A stretch of DNA of 64,000 nucleotides from Tetrahymena elliotti 4EA (taxonomy: Eukaryota; Ciliophora; Oligohymenophorea; Hymenostomatida; Tetrahymenidae): positions 112,503 through 176,502 of the forward strand of contig JH720341.1 in NCBI GenBank assembly GCA_000231825.2, given 5' to 3'. Position 1 is the stretch's first letter, and each line of letters begins with the position of its first letter. The notes under the pieces are model-generated. The model saw only the letters and a list, made by a program, of their open reading frames with translations. It was not told the DNA's origin and ran no database searches. This document shows positions 27,851-39,900 of the stretch, piece after piece. The translations under genes and the position numbers were made by a program.

Positions 27851-30462
27851 ATGGATATAGCTAATAATTCATATTTAAATAGACCATTGATGGATAATCA
27901 ATAAAAAAACTTAGTAACTTTGAAATGGAAAAATTTAAATGTAGAAGTACTTGAATAGACTAGATCAAAAAATAAAACTTATAAAACCATTTTAAATAAT
28001 TGCACTGGTTATGTAACTAATGGTCAAACCCTTGCAATTATGGGTCCATCAGGTATAAAAATATCATTAAACATAATCATCCTATTTTATATATCTTAAG
28101 ACATAATAAAGAATAATAAAATGGCAAAATTATAAAATTTTTTTAAATTATCAGGAGCTGGTAAGACTACGCTTTTAAGCTTACTTACTAAAAGAATGTA
28201 ATCAAATAGGAAATAGAAAATTTCAGGAGAAGTAATTTAAAACCATTTGCCAAACTCATCTTGATTACAAAAATAATTAAAATATGTATTTAGATATTAA
28301 TGAACGAAAGTTAATATACTGCAGAGGATTTCAGTAGCATTGCTGCTTATATATTATAAAATGATATATTAATGGAATCTCTTACTGTTAGAGGTAATTA
28401 AATAGAGAGTTACATATTGTTTGTTAGCTAAAAAACGATAGACATTTGTTTAAATTTAATTTATTATTATTTTAAAAGAAACTATTGAATTTGCAGCTAG
28501 ATTAAAACTTAAAGAGAGTGAATCTGAAAAGATCAACAAAGTAAACTCCATAATCAAAAAATTGAAACTTGAAAAATGCTAAAATAGCTATGTAAATAAT
28601 TTATATAAATTAATAAATTTAATCTCTTATTATTAAGGTTGGAGGAACCTACATTAAAGGTATTAGTGGAGGTGAAAGAAAGAGAACAAATATTGGAGTA
28701 GAACTAGTTACAGATCCTTAATTAATTGTTCTTGATGGTAATTTATCTACATAATTATCACAATTTTGACTTTATATTTTTTGAACAAATAAAAGAACCA
28801 ACTTCTGGTTTAGACAGTTTTACAGCTTTGTTAACTGTTAACTTGCTAAAATAGTTGGCTAAACAGGAAAATAAAACTATTGTGTTTACTATCCACTAAC
28901 CTAGCAGTGAAATATATAATTCCTTAGATAGGATATTACTTCTTAAAAATAGCAATACAGTATATCAAGGAGATTCAAAAGAAATAGTTCCTTACATGCA
29001 AAGATGTGGACTTTAGTTACCTGAGTACTGTAATCCAGCTGATTTCTTTATGGAAATAATTGCAAACAATAAAAGCAAGTTAGAAAGTAAAGAAGAAGCA
29101 TTCAGTTTACAATCATATTAAGAACTTATTCAACCTCAAATAGAAGAAGAAATGAGTAAATTATTTTTTCCATAAAATTTTTTATGTTTGAGTATCATCT
29201 TTCATTTATTTTTTTACATAATATTTTATATTTAAAAGGAATTATAAAGTCAAACAAGCTGATGATTCCAGACTCAGCGTATGCAAATGACTTTTTTTAT
29301 GAGACAAAGCTAGTTGCTTCAAGATCATTGAAAAATTTTTATAGATCTCCAGTTCTTTTTAAAGGAAAATTATTCCAATTAAGTAAAATAATTTGAATAA
29401 AAATTGTCTGATGCAAAATAATATTTATTTAAACTCCTATAGTAATTATGTGTTTTGCTACTTCTTCATTATGGTGGAGATTGGGTAATGACTAACCAAG
29501 TAATTATAACATAAATGATATCTAGCAATGGGTGATGAATGTTGTTGGTCTGTTATTTTTCATAGGTATAAGCTGTTTTATGAATATGATGATGACTCTT
29601 ACTATTACATGTGAGTTTTTTCTTTATCCTTTATAATTATTTTAGATAAAATTTCCTATAATAATAATAGTCCCTGTTGAGAGAAGTGTGTTTTTAAAAG
29701 AAGAAAATTCCCATTCATATAGAGTGTCTTCATATTTCATGGGAAAATTACTTGTAGAATTACCTTACATTATTTTATATCCTGCATTGTACATTGTTAT
29801 TTGCTATTGGCTAGTTGGGTTAAGAACAGAAGGATTTTTTCTTTGCGGTATATTTATAAATAATAATAGATTCATTTTAATTATTTTAAATAAATTTAAA
29901 TATTCTGTAGCTTTTGTTTTGATTTTAATGTCATTAACCGGAAATGGGTTAGGTTTAATGACTGGTGCTATGTTTGCTAGTCCTTAAGCTTCAGCTGCTA
30001 TGTCTCCAGTAAATTTATTTAAAGTAAAAAAATTTATTCAAAATACTTAAATATTTTTAAATAGATGCTTTTACTTCCATTTATGATGTTTTCTGGTTAT
30101 TACAGTAATTTAGATTACTTACCTGATTGGGTTACTTGGATATAATATTTATCAGTAAAATTTAATTTATTAATTGAAATATATTTATTCTTTCTTTTGT
30201 TCAATAGCCCTTCAGATACATGTAAAATGCATTTTTAAGAAATCAATTTGATGGTGCTGAATATAATGGATATAACCCAGTATCAGTTTTAGGTAAAAAA
30301 TAATTTATACTCTTAGCTTACTTTAATTTGTTTTAAATATATAAATTTATAGGCTATAGTTTAAGCCTTTGGGAATCAATAGGTATCTTAATTAGCTTAG
30401 CTACTGGTTTTCATATTCTTGCTTTTATTTTTTTAAAATCAAGAGCAAGAAAGTTAAGTTGA
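27851..30462 (+). CDS. ABCG (White-type) half-transporter
   Basis: ATP-driven exporter half-molecule with the nucleotide-binding domain first and membrane domain second, the order specific to the ABCG family. The start is ATG 27851 (MDIANNSYLN) and the end is TGA 30460-30462. The Walker A motif GPSGAGKTTLLS is split by an intron right after the second Gly. The signature is ISGGERKRTNIG, Walker B and D-loop are LIVLDEPTSGLDS, and the switch His is in FTIHQPSSEIYN. The C-terminal half has a typical ABC2 membrane domain: six hydrophobic segments, with FLKEENSHSYRVSSYFMGKL and VELPYI before the third. The protein ends in KSRARKLS. There are about nine short introns. Length is about 600 residues, usual for a half-transporter, so it should dimerise. 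The substrate (lipid, sterol or xenobiotic) cannot be read from sequence. Confidence 0.9.
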
Positions 30463-30939
30463 AATTGCTTAGCTAATTATAAAATAAAAATGTGAGTTGC
30501 ATATCAATTTTTTTATGTTAGCATACATAAATGCCTTAACTTTTTATTAAATAAAAAAGTATTTTTTATTTGAAAAAAATAACTCAGTTTTAAATTGGAA
30601 AAAAAGAATAATTCCAAAAAAAATCCTATTTTAGAGTACTTTATCTTCTTAATAACAAATTTAGTTAAAAGAATGTTAAAATTTATAAAATTTGTCTATG
30701 CGCTCTCTCGCTTATTTTTTTATTATTTTCTAAACTTTCTTTTGCAAATGAAGACTGTTTTTAATAAATATAAGCCAAATTCATAGAATTTTTCTTTAAT
30801 TATTTGTATTAAAAATTAAAAAAAATTAAAATTATTTAAAATGAGATCAATCATCAATTATATAAATATATTAATTTATCAAACATTAAAAAAAATCAAA
30901 TAAATTTTCTTTAGATTTAGTTAACCTAGATATAAAAAA
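30463..30939. other. Intergenic spacer upstream of the Aha1-type gene
   Basis: About 480 bases of AT-rich sequence between two genes on the same strand. An open frame runs through it into the next gene but lacks an ATG at its start and looks like untranslated leader. Confidence 0.5.
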
Positions 30940-32027
30940 ATGAGCACATCAGAAGAAGAAATAAAGTAAGAACCCCCTAAAACCAAGAAGGAACATTCTT
31001 ACACTTACTGGGTTGATAAAGAAAAATAGAATAATCCAAATGTTGTCCAAAAAGAACCCAAAAAAATTGATCCTACTCAAATCCAATAAAATTAGTAAAA
31101 TAATTAATTTAACAACTCCACTATTGTAAATCTAAAAATTTCGCAAAGATTCAGAATTATTTTTAAATTTTATTTAATTTTATGAAAATAATTTTTAATA
31201 TGAACCCAAAATATTTAAATTTACTTGAAAAATCGAATTTCTAATTCATAATTTTTAAAATTTTATTTTTTATCATCTAATAGATAAAAGCATGTCTCTT
31301 CTTGGAACTAGATTGGTACTTGGTAAAATATTTGTTTATGAATACTTATTAATGCATAATTCTCAGCTATGTCTCAAAGATTATTAATGTTTATACAAAC
31401 CTTTTAAAAATTAGGGAAGAGAAAAAAATTGATATATCTTAAGTTAAAGAAATTTTGGAAAAGGGATTCAAAGAAAGCCCTCTAGAAGGTGTTGACAAGC
31501 GTATTGAATTCTACAATATTTCTAAAATTGAAGGAGATGTAGGATTTTAATATTTTGTTTAAATAGATAGAATACAAAGTTATTATTACTAATATTGAAA
31601 AGGTTTCTATTGTAACAGTTAGAGGCAAGAAGAAACCTGGATACCACCTTAAGATAAATGTTAAATATAGAGGTAATAGACAAAAAAAGACAATTTAGTA
31701 TTCTTTTGTAGAAGAAGAATTTATTAATTTTATACATAACTTAGCAGCTTCATGAAATAATTTTGATCATAATTCTTATTTTAAATTTAGGTGTTGGAGA
31801 TTATAAGGGTGCTAAAGGTGTATTTAAATATACTAGTTTCAGCGATGATGGAGATAGAGAAGTAACGAACTTATTTACAAACTAAAATGTTATTTAATAT
31901 TTATAAATAGTTTGAAGTCGAGGGTTCTGGAGATAATCATAAGGAAATTTGTAGAAAATCTGCATAAGATTCTGCAGATATGCTTGAGCAATTTATTTTA
32001 AAGCTCTTCTAACTTATCCACGAGTGA
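30940..32027 (+). CDS. Aha1-type Hsp90 co-chaperone, N-domain only
   Basis: From ATG 30940 (MSTSEEEIKQEPP) to TGA 32025-32027, with about four introns. The core shows the Aha1 N-domain hallmarks: the SSWNQIGTWEEKKIDI motif assembled across introns, then a helix (VKEILEKGF), the strand RIEFYNISKIEGD, the basic turn TVRGKKKPGYHLKIN, and a C-terminal helix ADMLEQFILKLFQLI. This domain binds the Hsp90 middle domain and stimulates its ATPase. The protein stops after it, so the SRPBCC domain present at the C-terminus of animal and yeast Aha1 is absent, as in yeast Hch1. An unusual N-terminal extension carries HSYTYWVDKEKQ, which resembles the WHW-VDK segment of Aha1. It is cytosolic by inference. 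An annotator might call it an AHSA1-like or Hch1-like protein. Confidence 0.8.
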
Positions 32028-32640
32028 TGATAATACAACATAAAAAGTTACTTAAAGACAGGAAATTGATAATTGCTTAAAATATAATATATATATGAAA
32101 AATGTATTAGTTAAATATTTATATGAAAATGTAGTTGAATTTTAATTCAAAATTTAGTTAAATCTTTTAAATCCAATTAACAAACTACAAATATATTAAT
32201 TTAACTTTTATAAAAATATTTAATTAATAAAATCTTAGTAAGCAAAAATCTTAAAATTAAAAAAAATCAATTTAATATTCAATAAAATTGGAGATTAAAT
32301 AAGAGAAGAAAGAGGTTTTATGGGCCAGGATTGGAAAGGGCGAGTGGAATGGTTGGTTGTTGGTAAATCGGGAAAGGAATAAATTAATTTTTAAAGATTT
32401 GAAAAACTAGTTTTAATTTTACAAAAAACACACTTTTTAGGGAAGACAGGAAGGATAGATATATATAATATTCCTCTATTTCTCCATTAAAATAATTAAT
32501 TAATTAGTTAATAAATAATTTAAAAATCGTTTTATATATTATGACTCTAAATTTTAATATATTTTTTCTTTTCTTGAATTTCTACCTTTGTTTGTTTGTT
32601 TAAAAAAGAAAGAAAGAAAAAGCAGTCAAGGGTTCTTGTC
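32028..32640. other. Convergent spacer holding a G-rich island
   Basis: About 610 bases between convergent genes. Most is AT-rich. It contains the strand-asymmetric G-rich patch listed separately at 32314-32378 and a short GAAA microsatellite at about 32603-32625. Confidence 0.5.
32314..32378 (+). other. G-rich, strand-asymmetric island
   Basis: About 65 bases with ten separate runs of two or three G on the plus strand and few C (for example TGGGCC, AAAGGGCG, GGTTGGTTGTTGG, CGGGAAAGG). It sits in sequence otherwise near pure A/T, and no open frame explains it. It could fold as a two-layer G-quadruplex or be part of a small RNA. Confidence 0.4.
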
Positions 32641-35600
32641 TCAATTCTTCTTAAACTTTTTGCCTGGTTGTGGTCCACCCCCTTTTTTATTGTTAAATCT
32701 TTTATTTCCTTTCTGCTATTTATTGTTTGCTTATTGTTAAGTATATTTAATTAAGTTTTAGATCTAGTTATTCAAGTCTTGAATTTCTTTATTTTTAGTC
32801 TTAAAAGCAACACCTATTTGTTATTTGTTTTAGAATATTTTTTATTTTTTGAAAAAACTTTTAAGATTATTTTTATTTTACCTGCACTTGAGACAAGTTG
32901 TTATTAATTCTAATCAAATACGAAGTTGTTAAAGTTGAAATCAGTCAAGAATTTAACCATTCCAGCAGAAGGATATATAATTGGTTCACCATTTTAGTTA
33001 TTAGCCAAGGGTAAAACTATTTTAACATTTTCTTTACACAGAACAGCAAGAGCATCATAAATATTTTCAAATCTAATACATGCAACTCTTCCAATATCTA
33101 TTAAGTTTTGATCTAAGTTCTTTGATGTGATGAAGATAGATTATGTAAAGACATCGGCTTTTTTTAAAAGTAAATTAGAAAAATAGTAAAACAATAATTT
33201 TTATTTACTTAAAATGGTTTCGTTATCAATGATAAGAATGCTCTGTTCTGTAATCTTTCCAACTTGCATACTAAGCTTTTATTATATTTCTTAAACCAAA
33301 TCTTTGACAGAGAAATTCTTTCTATCTAAACCTATGAATAATAGATGATATCCAAAACTCATGAAAGTAGCCAAAGAAGGTGAAGTCATATGTTACTAAT
33401 ATTCTTCTGCACTATATGTTCTATATTTATTAATTCCATTTTTAATGTAAGCACTACTTTTTCCATTACAAGACTCTGCTGTATATGTATACTCAACATA
33501 AGGAAGTCCCTTTTTATTTATTTCTTCAGTGACTTTAAGATCAGGATTGACCCAAATTTCAACCTTTAAATACATAAATAACTTTTGGTTAAAGAAGAAT
33601 AAGAAAAATTTATTACTTATTCATTAGCCTAATATGTGAAGATCTTTCCATCTTTTTTATTTTTATTTGTATTTAATCCTCTGATTATAGAACCACTATC
33701 TTTAACTTCTTGCAAGTCTCTATTTGCTTTAATCATAGCTTGCATTATGTGGGTATTATAAATTGGTCTTAATTAGTAAAAAAATATGTATTATTTTTCA
33801 TTAAAAAAAGATTTAAAAATAAATACCTAAACCAATCGTAATCACCATTAACCATAGCATTTCTAACTTATATTTGGGCTTCACTGACAAATGTTAACAT
33901 TTTTCTAGCTAATTAGAAAGGATTATCTTTTTTGTAACTTTAAATCTTTCTAGTGTAATTTGAGATATCGTGAATAGGACAGTTTGTTTTAACAGCTTGA
34001 ACTCTACAGCACTAGAGGCATAGACCATTAGAACATTCTTAGTCTTTAGCACTTAAGCACTTATCACAGATATTTTCTTTAATGATTGTTTTATCTTTTT
34101 AGAAAAGTTCTTCTTTTTTTGCTTCTATTTCAGAAATAGCACTGTAACTGCATGGGCATCTAAGCATACCATACTACTATCTAGAACAACAATTCTTGCA
34201 CAAATCATGTAAACAATTATGTTCCTTTATATTTAAGAGAAAAAGTTTATATAAGAAACAATAAAAATAGTTGTATATATTTATTTACTCTTTTTGATGT
34301 GCACATCAAACAAACATTATGCTAGTAGCGCTTGAAGGGAAGAAGCTAAATATGTGAGATTTTATGGGCAATCAAGCATCCCATAAATGGTTAAGCGTTA
34401 TATACTCTATCAACATATTCTTTGTTAGGAAGTATAACAAATATATGCTAATGATCCTTTGCTTCAGTTATAGGATTAATGTCTTCTTCAATTTAATAGT
34501 CACCAAGAGGAAGTTAAGTAATAGTTTAAATTAATTGATGAATTAGACTGATATATTCCTATCCTGTAGGAAGATCAGTTACTAAGTCAAGAGTACTAAG
34601 TGGCTTAATTATAGCTATAACTGCATCTGGGTCACTATATTTTTCTACCTTCTTCCATAAACTACTGCTTAAAGCTTGAATTTAGCAATCGTACTTTTCT
34701 AAATATTTGAAATATTTTAAAATAAAAATTAAGTTTGCCAGAAGAATTAGTAATACCTAACTTTAGTTCATAAACATGACGTTCTGCATAAACTCTTTAA
34801 GCATGTTCAGCAGAGTTAAAAACAAGGTAGACATACTAGATCTTTTGTGCACAATAGTGATAATAAAGTTTCATTTCACCCCAATTAACATTTTCGTGTT
34901 AGAAAGTTTATTCAACATCATGCTTTCTGGGAGATTTTCTAAAGTAAATTCTAAGAGTTTTATTCTTTTCAAAATCAAGTCTTTCTTCAAAGTTGTAAAG
35001 TTATTTCATCTTTTTAAAAATGTTGTTGTTAATTTGGTTTAATTTAATATAATGTCATACTTTGTATCTTAAAAATTAATCAAAGGTATCATGAATAATG
35101 CAAGGATTCTTGTTTTATAACTCTTAACAGCATAGCTTGCAACAGTTATTTGCACAATACATAGAGGCAATTTTGCTGCATTCTCTAGTAGATTAGCAAG
35201 GAGTAATTCCATGTAATCTATTTATGTCATCAATTGAGTAGTAGATATCTAAAAGCTTTTGCTTGGCTACATCAACAAAATTCTTTATTCCTTCATATCT
35301 ATTTTTAATTTAGATATATTTAATTTATGTTTATAACCTAATTAATTGCTTACTAAGTTCTCATATTTAAAGCTCTACATAAGGCAACAATTTAAGCAGG
35401 GTTTAGAATTTCAATGACTTAAGGAGTGTAAGGAACAGCAACAATTGCAGTCAAAGCTTCATCATCTTTAAAATGATCATAAAATACCATGCAAGGACGC
35501 ATCATTTAGGCCATACCTTTAAAAACATCAGGATAAATAGCTCTTTTATTTATACGAGCCAATTCTGGAACAACTTACCAGGGATACTAATGCTAACTTA

Positions 35601-36052
35601 TCTTTTCTTCTACATTGATATCACCAATAACTAGATCCTTGCTTGAAATATTATCATATAGATTTGATGAACACTTCAAATTTCTAACAATAATTTCAAT
35701 ATCTGTTTCTCTGACTTCTTGCAATGACTTTGATTCAGGCTTTTTGTGGAGATAATTTTGAAAAAGCAAATTTTAAATTCTTTTTGTTATTTATTCCTTT
35801 GTTCCAAATATATTTAAGCTCAAGGCATAAGCTGTTCCTCTTATCTTCCAGTAAGGATCTGAGCGAACCACACTAAATTCTTTATAAATAAGTAAAAACT
35901 ATTATTTATCTAATTTTCAAGTTATTTCTGCTAAAATAATATTGCAGCGTAAGGATAAACATTATGAGGATTAAAACTATACCTTTGAATTCTTGCTCAT
36001 TGAAGAGATAATCATCTTCATAGAGCTCTTTGCGGACCATAGACTAATGCAT
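32641..36052 (-). CDS. RRM-like and Cys/His-module protein with basic tail
   Basis: Start ATG 36050-36052 (MHQSMVRKELYED), stop TGA 32641-32643, with about seven introns, roughly 1000 residues. I recognise no single known family over its length. Three similar Cys modules are visible: C-x4-C then CANNCCKLCCQ (near 35130), CLHDLCKNCCSRQ (near 34200) and CSNGLCLQCCR ending in CPIHD (near 34030). All have a C-x2-CC core and the first and third end in a Cys/His pair, so they probably bind zinc. Between them lie segments that look like RRM folds, for example TLRIYFRKSPRKHDV with YVYLVFNSAEHAQRVY, and HIFVILPNKEYVDRVYNAQP. The C-terminal half has SLATFMSFGYHLLFIGLDRK, which weakly recalls SIR2-like folds. 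The tail is Gln/Asn/Lys-rich and ends GGGPQPGKKFKKN, typical of RNA binding. A role in RNA handling is inference. Confidence 0.65.
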
Positions 36053-36975
36053 TTTCTAAAATTTTTAAAAATATGCTGACTATAAAATGTTCTTTAGAAG
36101 TTTTGTTGCTTTTTTCTTATTTTTTATAAATTATAAATTCGATTATTATTACAATTTTAATTAAAATTGAAATAGCGCCTAAATTAAAATTAATATTTTA
36201 GATATTTAATTGATAAATAAACAAATAAATAGATCAATATGATTTTTATAAATTTTTGATCAATAAATTCTATTAAAATTCTGCATTATTTAGAAATTTA
36301 AAAACAAATTTAAAAGTTTGAAAATTTCAAATTTGCTTCAAAGGCTCTAAATTTTTTATCCACAACTAGTTTATATTTTCACTTTCTTTCTTGATATATA
36401 TCAAATATTTATTAATTTTTATCTTTTTTTATAAAGAAAAAAAGAAATATTAAAACATGAAATCCATCTTCTTTCTTTTCATTATAAAATAATTTCTTTT
36501 AAATTTTTTAAGGGGTTGTTTATTCGTAAAAATAAATAAAATTTTCTCATCTTTTATTTTAACGACAAAAAAACTTAGCCAAAAATTTCTAACTCCATTT
36601 TTTATAAAATTATTGAAAAGAGTCAATAAAAAGATTAATTTTTTCTTGATTAAAGCAACAATAATTTTATTTGGAAAGTCTTGTAATTTTTTATTAGCTA
36701 TTAGATTTAATTAAAATATTATTTTATTATTTTTTATTTATTTTTGTTGTAAATATAAAAGATACTGAGTTAGAATAATGGGAAAAATGAGTTTTTGAAT
36801 AAGATAAAATAAATTGAAATTAAGAGAATAATTATATAAAGTATAGAGGAATAATTTAAATATAAAATTACTTCTTTTTTAAGAAAGAATTAATTATTGT
36901 TTTTGTTTTAAATATTTTCTTAAAAATAATGTGAGAAGCAAAACTCTTAGAAACTTGATAAATAATTTAAATTTA
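36053..36975. other. Intergenic region, AT-rich
   Basis: About 920 bases between two minus-strand genes: upstream of the RRM-like gene and downstream of the UBR ligase. Long A and T runs only. I see no gene or RNA. Confidence 0.55.
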
Positions 36976-39900
36976 TCAAAAGTTAAGTGTTGTAAAAACA
37001 TTAGATGAAAAATTTTGTTAATTAGTATAAAGTTGATTATTATTTATATTATTATTACTATTCGGATTACCACTTATATTCTAATTAGCTCCTTATAAAT
37101 TTGAATTTTAGGAATTCTAATGGGAAACTGTATTTACAAAAGCTTGTCTACCTTGTTAATTCAGATCTACAGTTTATGTATCGCATTATTAATTGATTGA
37201 TAATCCATCTTATTGTTAGTTAGGTTGCTAACTATTCAAAGTTATCTAATAGCGTACCTATTATCTGGATTAGTTATTATTTTGTATATTTTATATATTA
37301 TTTTAATTAACATTAGCTTCTAAATTGTATTAATTATCATGTATCATAAGCATTCTTCTCATTAATAATTCTTGCTAATCTAATTGTTAATCAAATAAAA
37401 TTCTTTTAATTTGCATGCATTTTTAATCAAAATCCTTTTTATTTATCAGATCTTGAAGTTCTTTTTGGGTATTATTGCAAATTTACACTTGATTTTTCCA
37501 ATCTTTATTAACATTGGGAGGTCTTCCTATTTTATCTTTGTAAAGCTATAGTTATCTTTGTATGTATGTTTCGCTCTCCCTTACTATAACAATTTAAGAG
37601 GAGCTATAATTCAAATACATACTCATTCCTGAATGATGCTACTATGTATGCTCTACTAAAGTATTGCTATATTATTTTTTGGAATCTCCATTATATAATT
37701 GTTAGATCTGCTTATTTCCTGTGAGCTTTTACTTATGATGATTTACAATATGCTTTGAGCATAGATTTGAATTACATAAAAGGCACATATAATAGCCTTC
37801 TTGGTTAGTGTTAGGGTATCTACGACAAACAGAACATTTGTTAAAGAAGTGGCTCTGGACAAAATCGCTGTATGATTCCTATAAATTGAGCGTTAGTTAC
37901 AGCTAAAACTGCTTATAATTATTAAACTGAGATATTTTCTTGTTCATTGATATATAAAATATGTCATCTAATATTTATTAGTTGAGTAGATGCTAAGTTA
38001 CATCAACTAAGCTTGATTAATTTTTTATTATTGACTTAAACCCACTTTGAGATTAGTTAACTATTGTATTTTCAGGAAGCAAAATGTTAAATTTTTAATT
38101 TATGTTTAATGGAATAAAACTAAAAGTATTCTCATAACAAGAGGAATTTTAAATATTTTCACTCTCAGAATTATTGGACTAAATCATTGAATTAATGAAT
38201 GTTTCTATATTTTTTTGGTTTTTCTTGCCAAAATAAATAAGCCAAACGCAGTATGTAATTTACACAAATCTATAATCAATTAAATCTTTGAAGTTTTTTG
38301 AAAGATTATCATTAATTTCAAAGCAAAAGTTTGAAGGATCTGGTAAAATATCAAGATCTTTTAAATATTTAGCTTAATCAATTATTATGTCAAAAATTAA
38401 ATATTTATAAATGAATTTAGCTGAAACAGAGAGGAAGGCTTCTTCTTTATTGAGAAAGATAATCATTAAGTTAACTAAAATAGAAGCAAAGTTAGATTTT
38501 TTCCCTAGAGCCACTTCATAAATATAAAAATCATTAAACTAAATGTTTTATATGAATTCTTTTTAACTGAGATAATAAGCTTCATGTATTTGATCTCTAT
38601 CTTCTATAAAACTCCATACTTTTAAGTAGAGAAACAAATTTCTTGACACATTAAATTATTTAGACTTTACAAAGCTTTCTTAAAGCATTTTGAAGTCTTG
38701 AAGTTAGTTTGTATTTGTCATACTTTCTTCTATCTGATTTATTAGCAAGCTTTAGAAACATATAAGAATATTATTGTATTTAATATCTACATGCTGAAGA
38801 CGAAGATTCATGTCTTCTAAGTAGCTAATATCAACTTCAGGCTCAAAATAATCAGTTAAAACTCTATCTTCTTCTTAAATTGATGATTCCTTTTTCTCTT
38901 CAGGAATAATTTCATGTTATAGCTATGAAATAACTTATTAATTGCTTATTAAATTTTTGGTTAACTTTTATTTAGATTTTTTTTTACTTGAGGATTTTAA
39001 AATCCCTTTTTTGCTGAGTTAATATTTATTTTTTTATCCAATGCCACCTTTTTAACTTTCTTACTTTTTCTTTGTAATAAAAAAGTCTTCTTATAAACTT
39101 TCATCTTTCATTAGTTCATTACCAAATTCATTTTTTTTTATATTTTGAATTTATTTCTTTAAAAAGTTTTATTTAACTTTTTGTTCTTCTTGCTCTTCTT
39201 AGCTGCTTCCTTTTTCTAATTTCTAAAAATCCATGTTTTTGTCCAAAAGCTTCTAAGGACTATTTTCATTCACAAACCCATTTTTATCATTATTACCCTC
39301 AAAATATTGAATAATCTACATAAAACTTGAGTCCTCGTAATTCTATCTCATTAAAAATAACTAAATTAATTAACCTATTTAAAAATTTATAAAAATTTAC
39401 ATTTTAAAAATTGAAAAAATTTATTGCATGAGATTTTTTTTTCCCTTGTTGTACTTGATATTTCGATTTTTAACTTTTTTGATCTACAACTTAATCCAAA
39501 GGAAATGGCAATTAAGGATTTTTAGGTAGTTATGATGTGATTATGCCTTATTCTAAATTATCAATTTATTAAGCATCATCCTCCTCAGAACTAATATCTT
39601 CTTCGTTTTTCTTTTGAGGTATCTCTTCTATGAAGATTATTTATTTAAATGGATTGTATTTAAAATTAACTATTCTTTCATACTACTCCAAATAAGGTAC
39701 AAAAATATTATTTAGTCTCATACAGCACTAGCAAAAATATTCATTTTCTTGTAATAGAGATTCATATTAATTAGATGTTCTGATATGCTAAATAATACAG
39801 TTTTTATGCATTAAATGATTACATGTAGTTAAGTAGAAATTATGCTATTACTTAATATCTTTTTTAAGACCTTTATATGATTTAAAGTAATTATCTAGTT

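Noticed and set aside
30595..30786. Open frame upstream of the Aha1-type gene
   Set aside because: It has no ATG at its start, has the Phe/Lys/Asn composition of random AT-rich DNA, and runs into the real gene start; most likely leader sequence.
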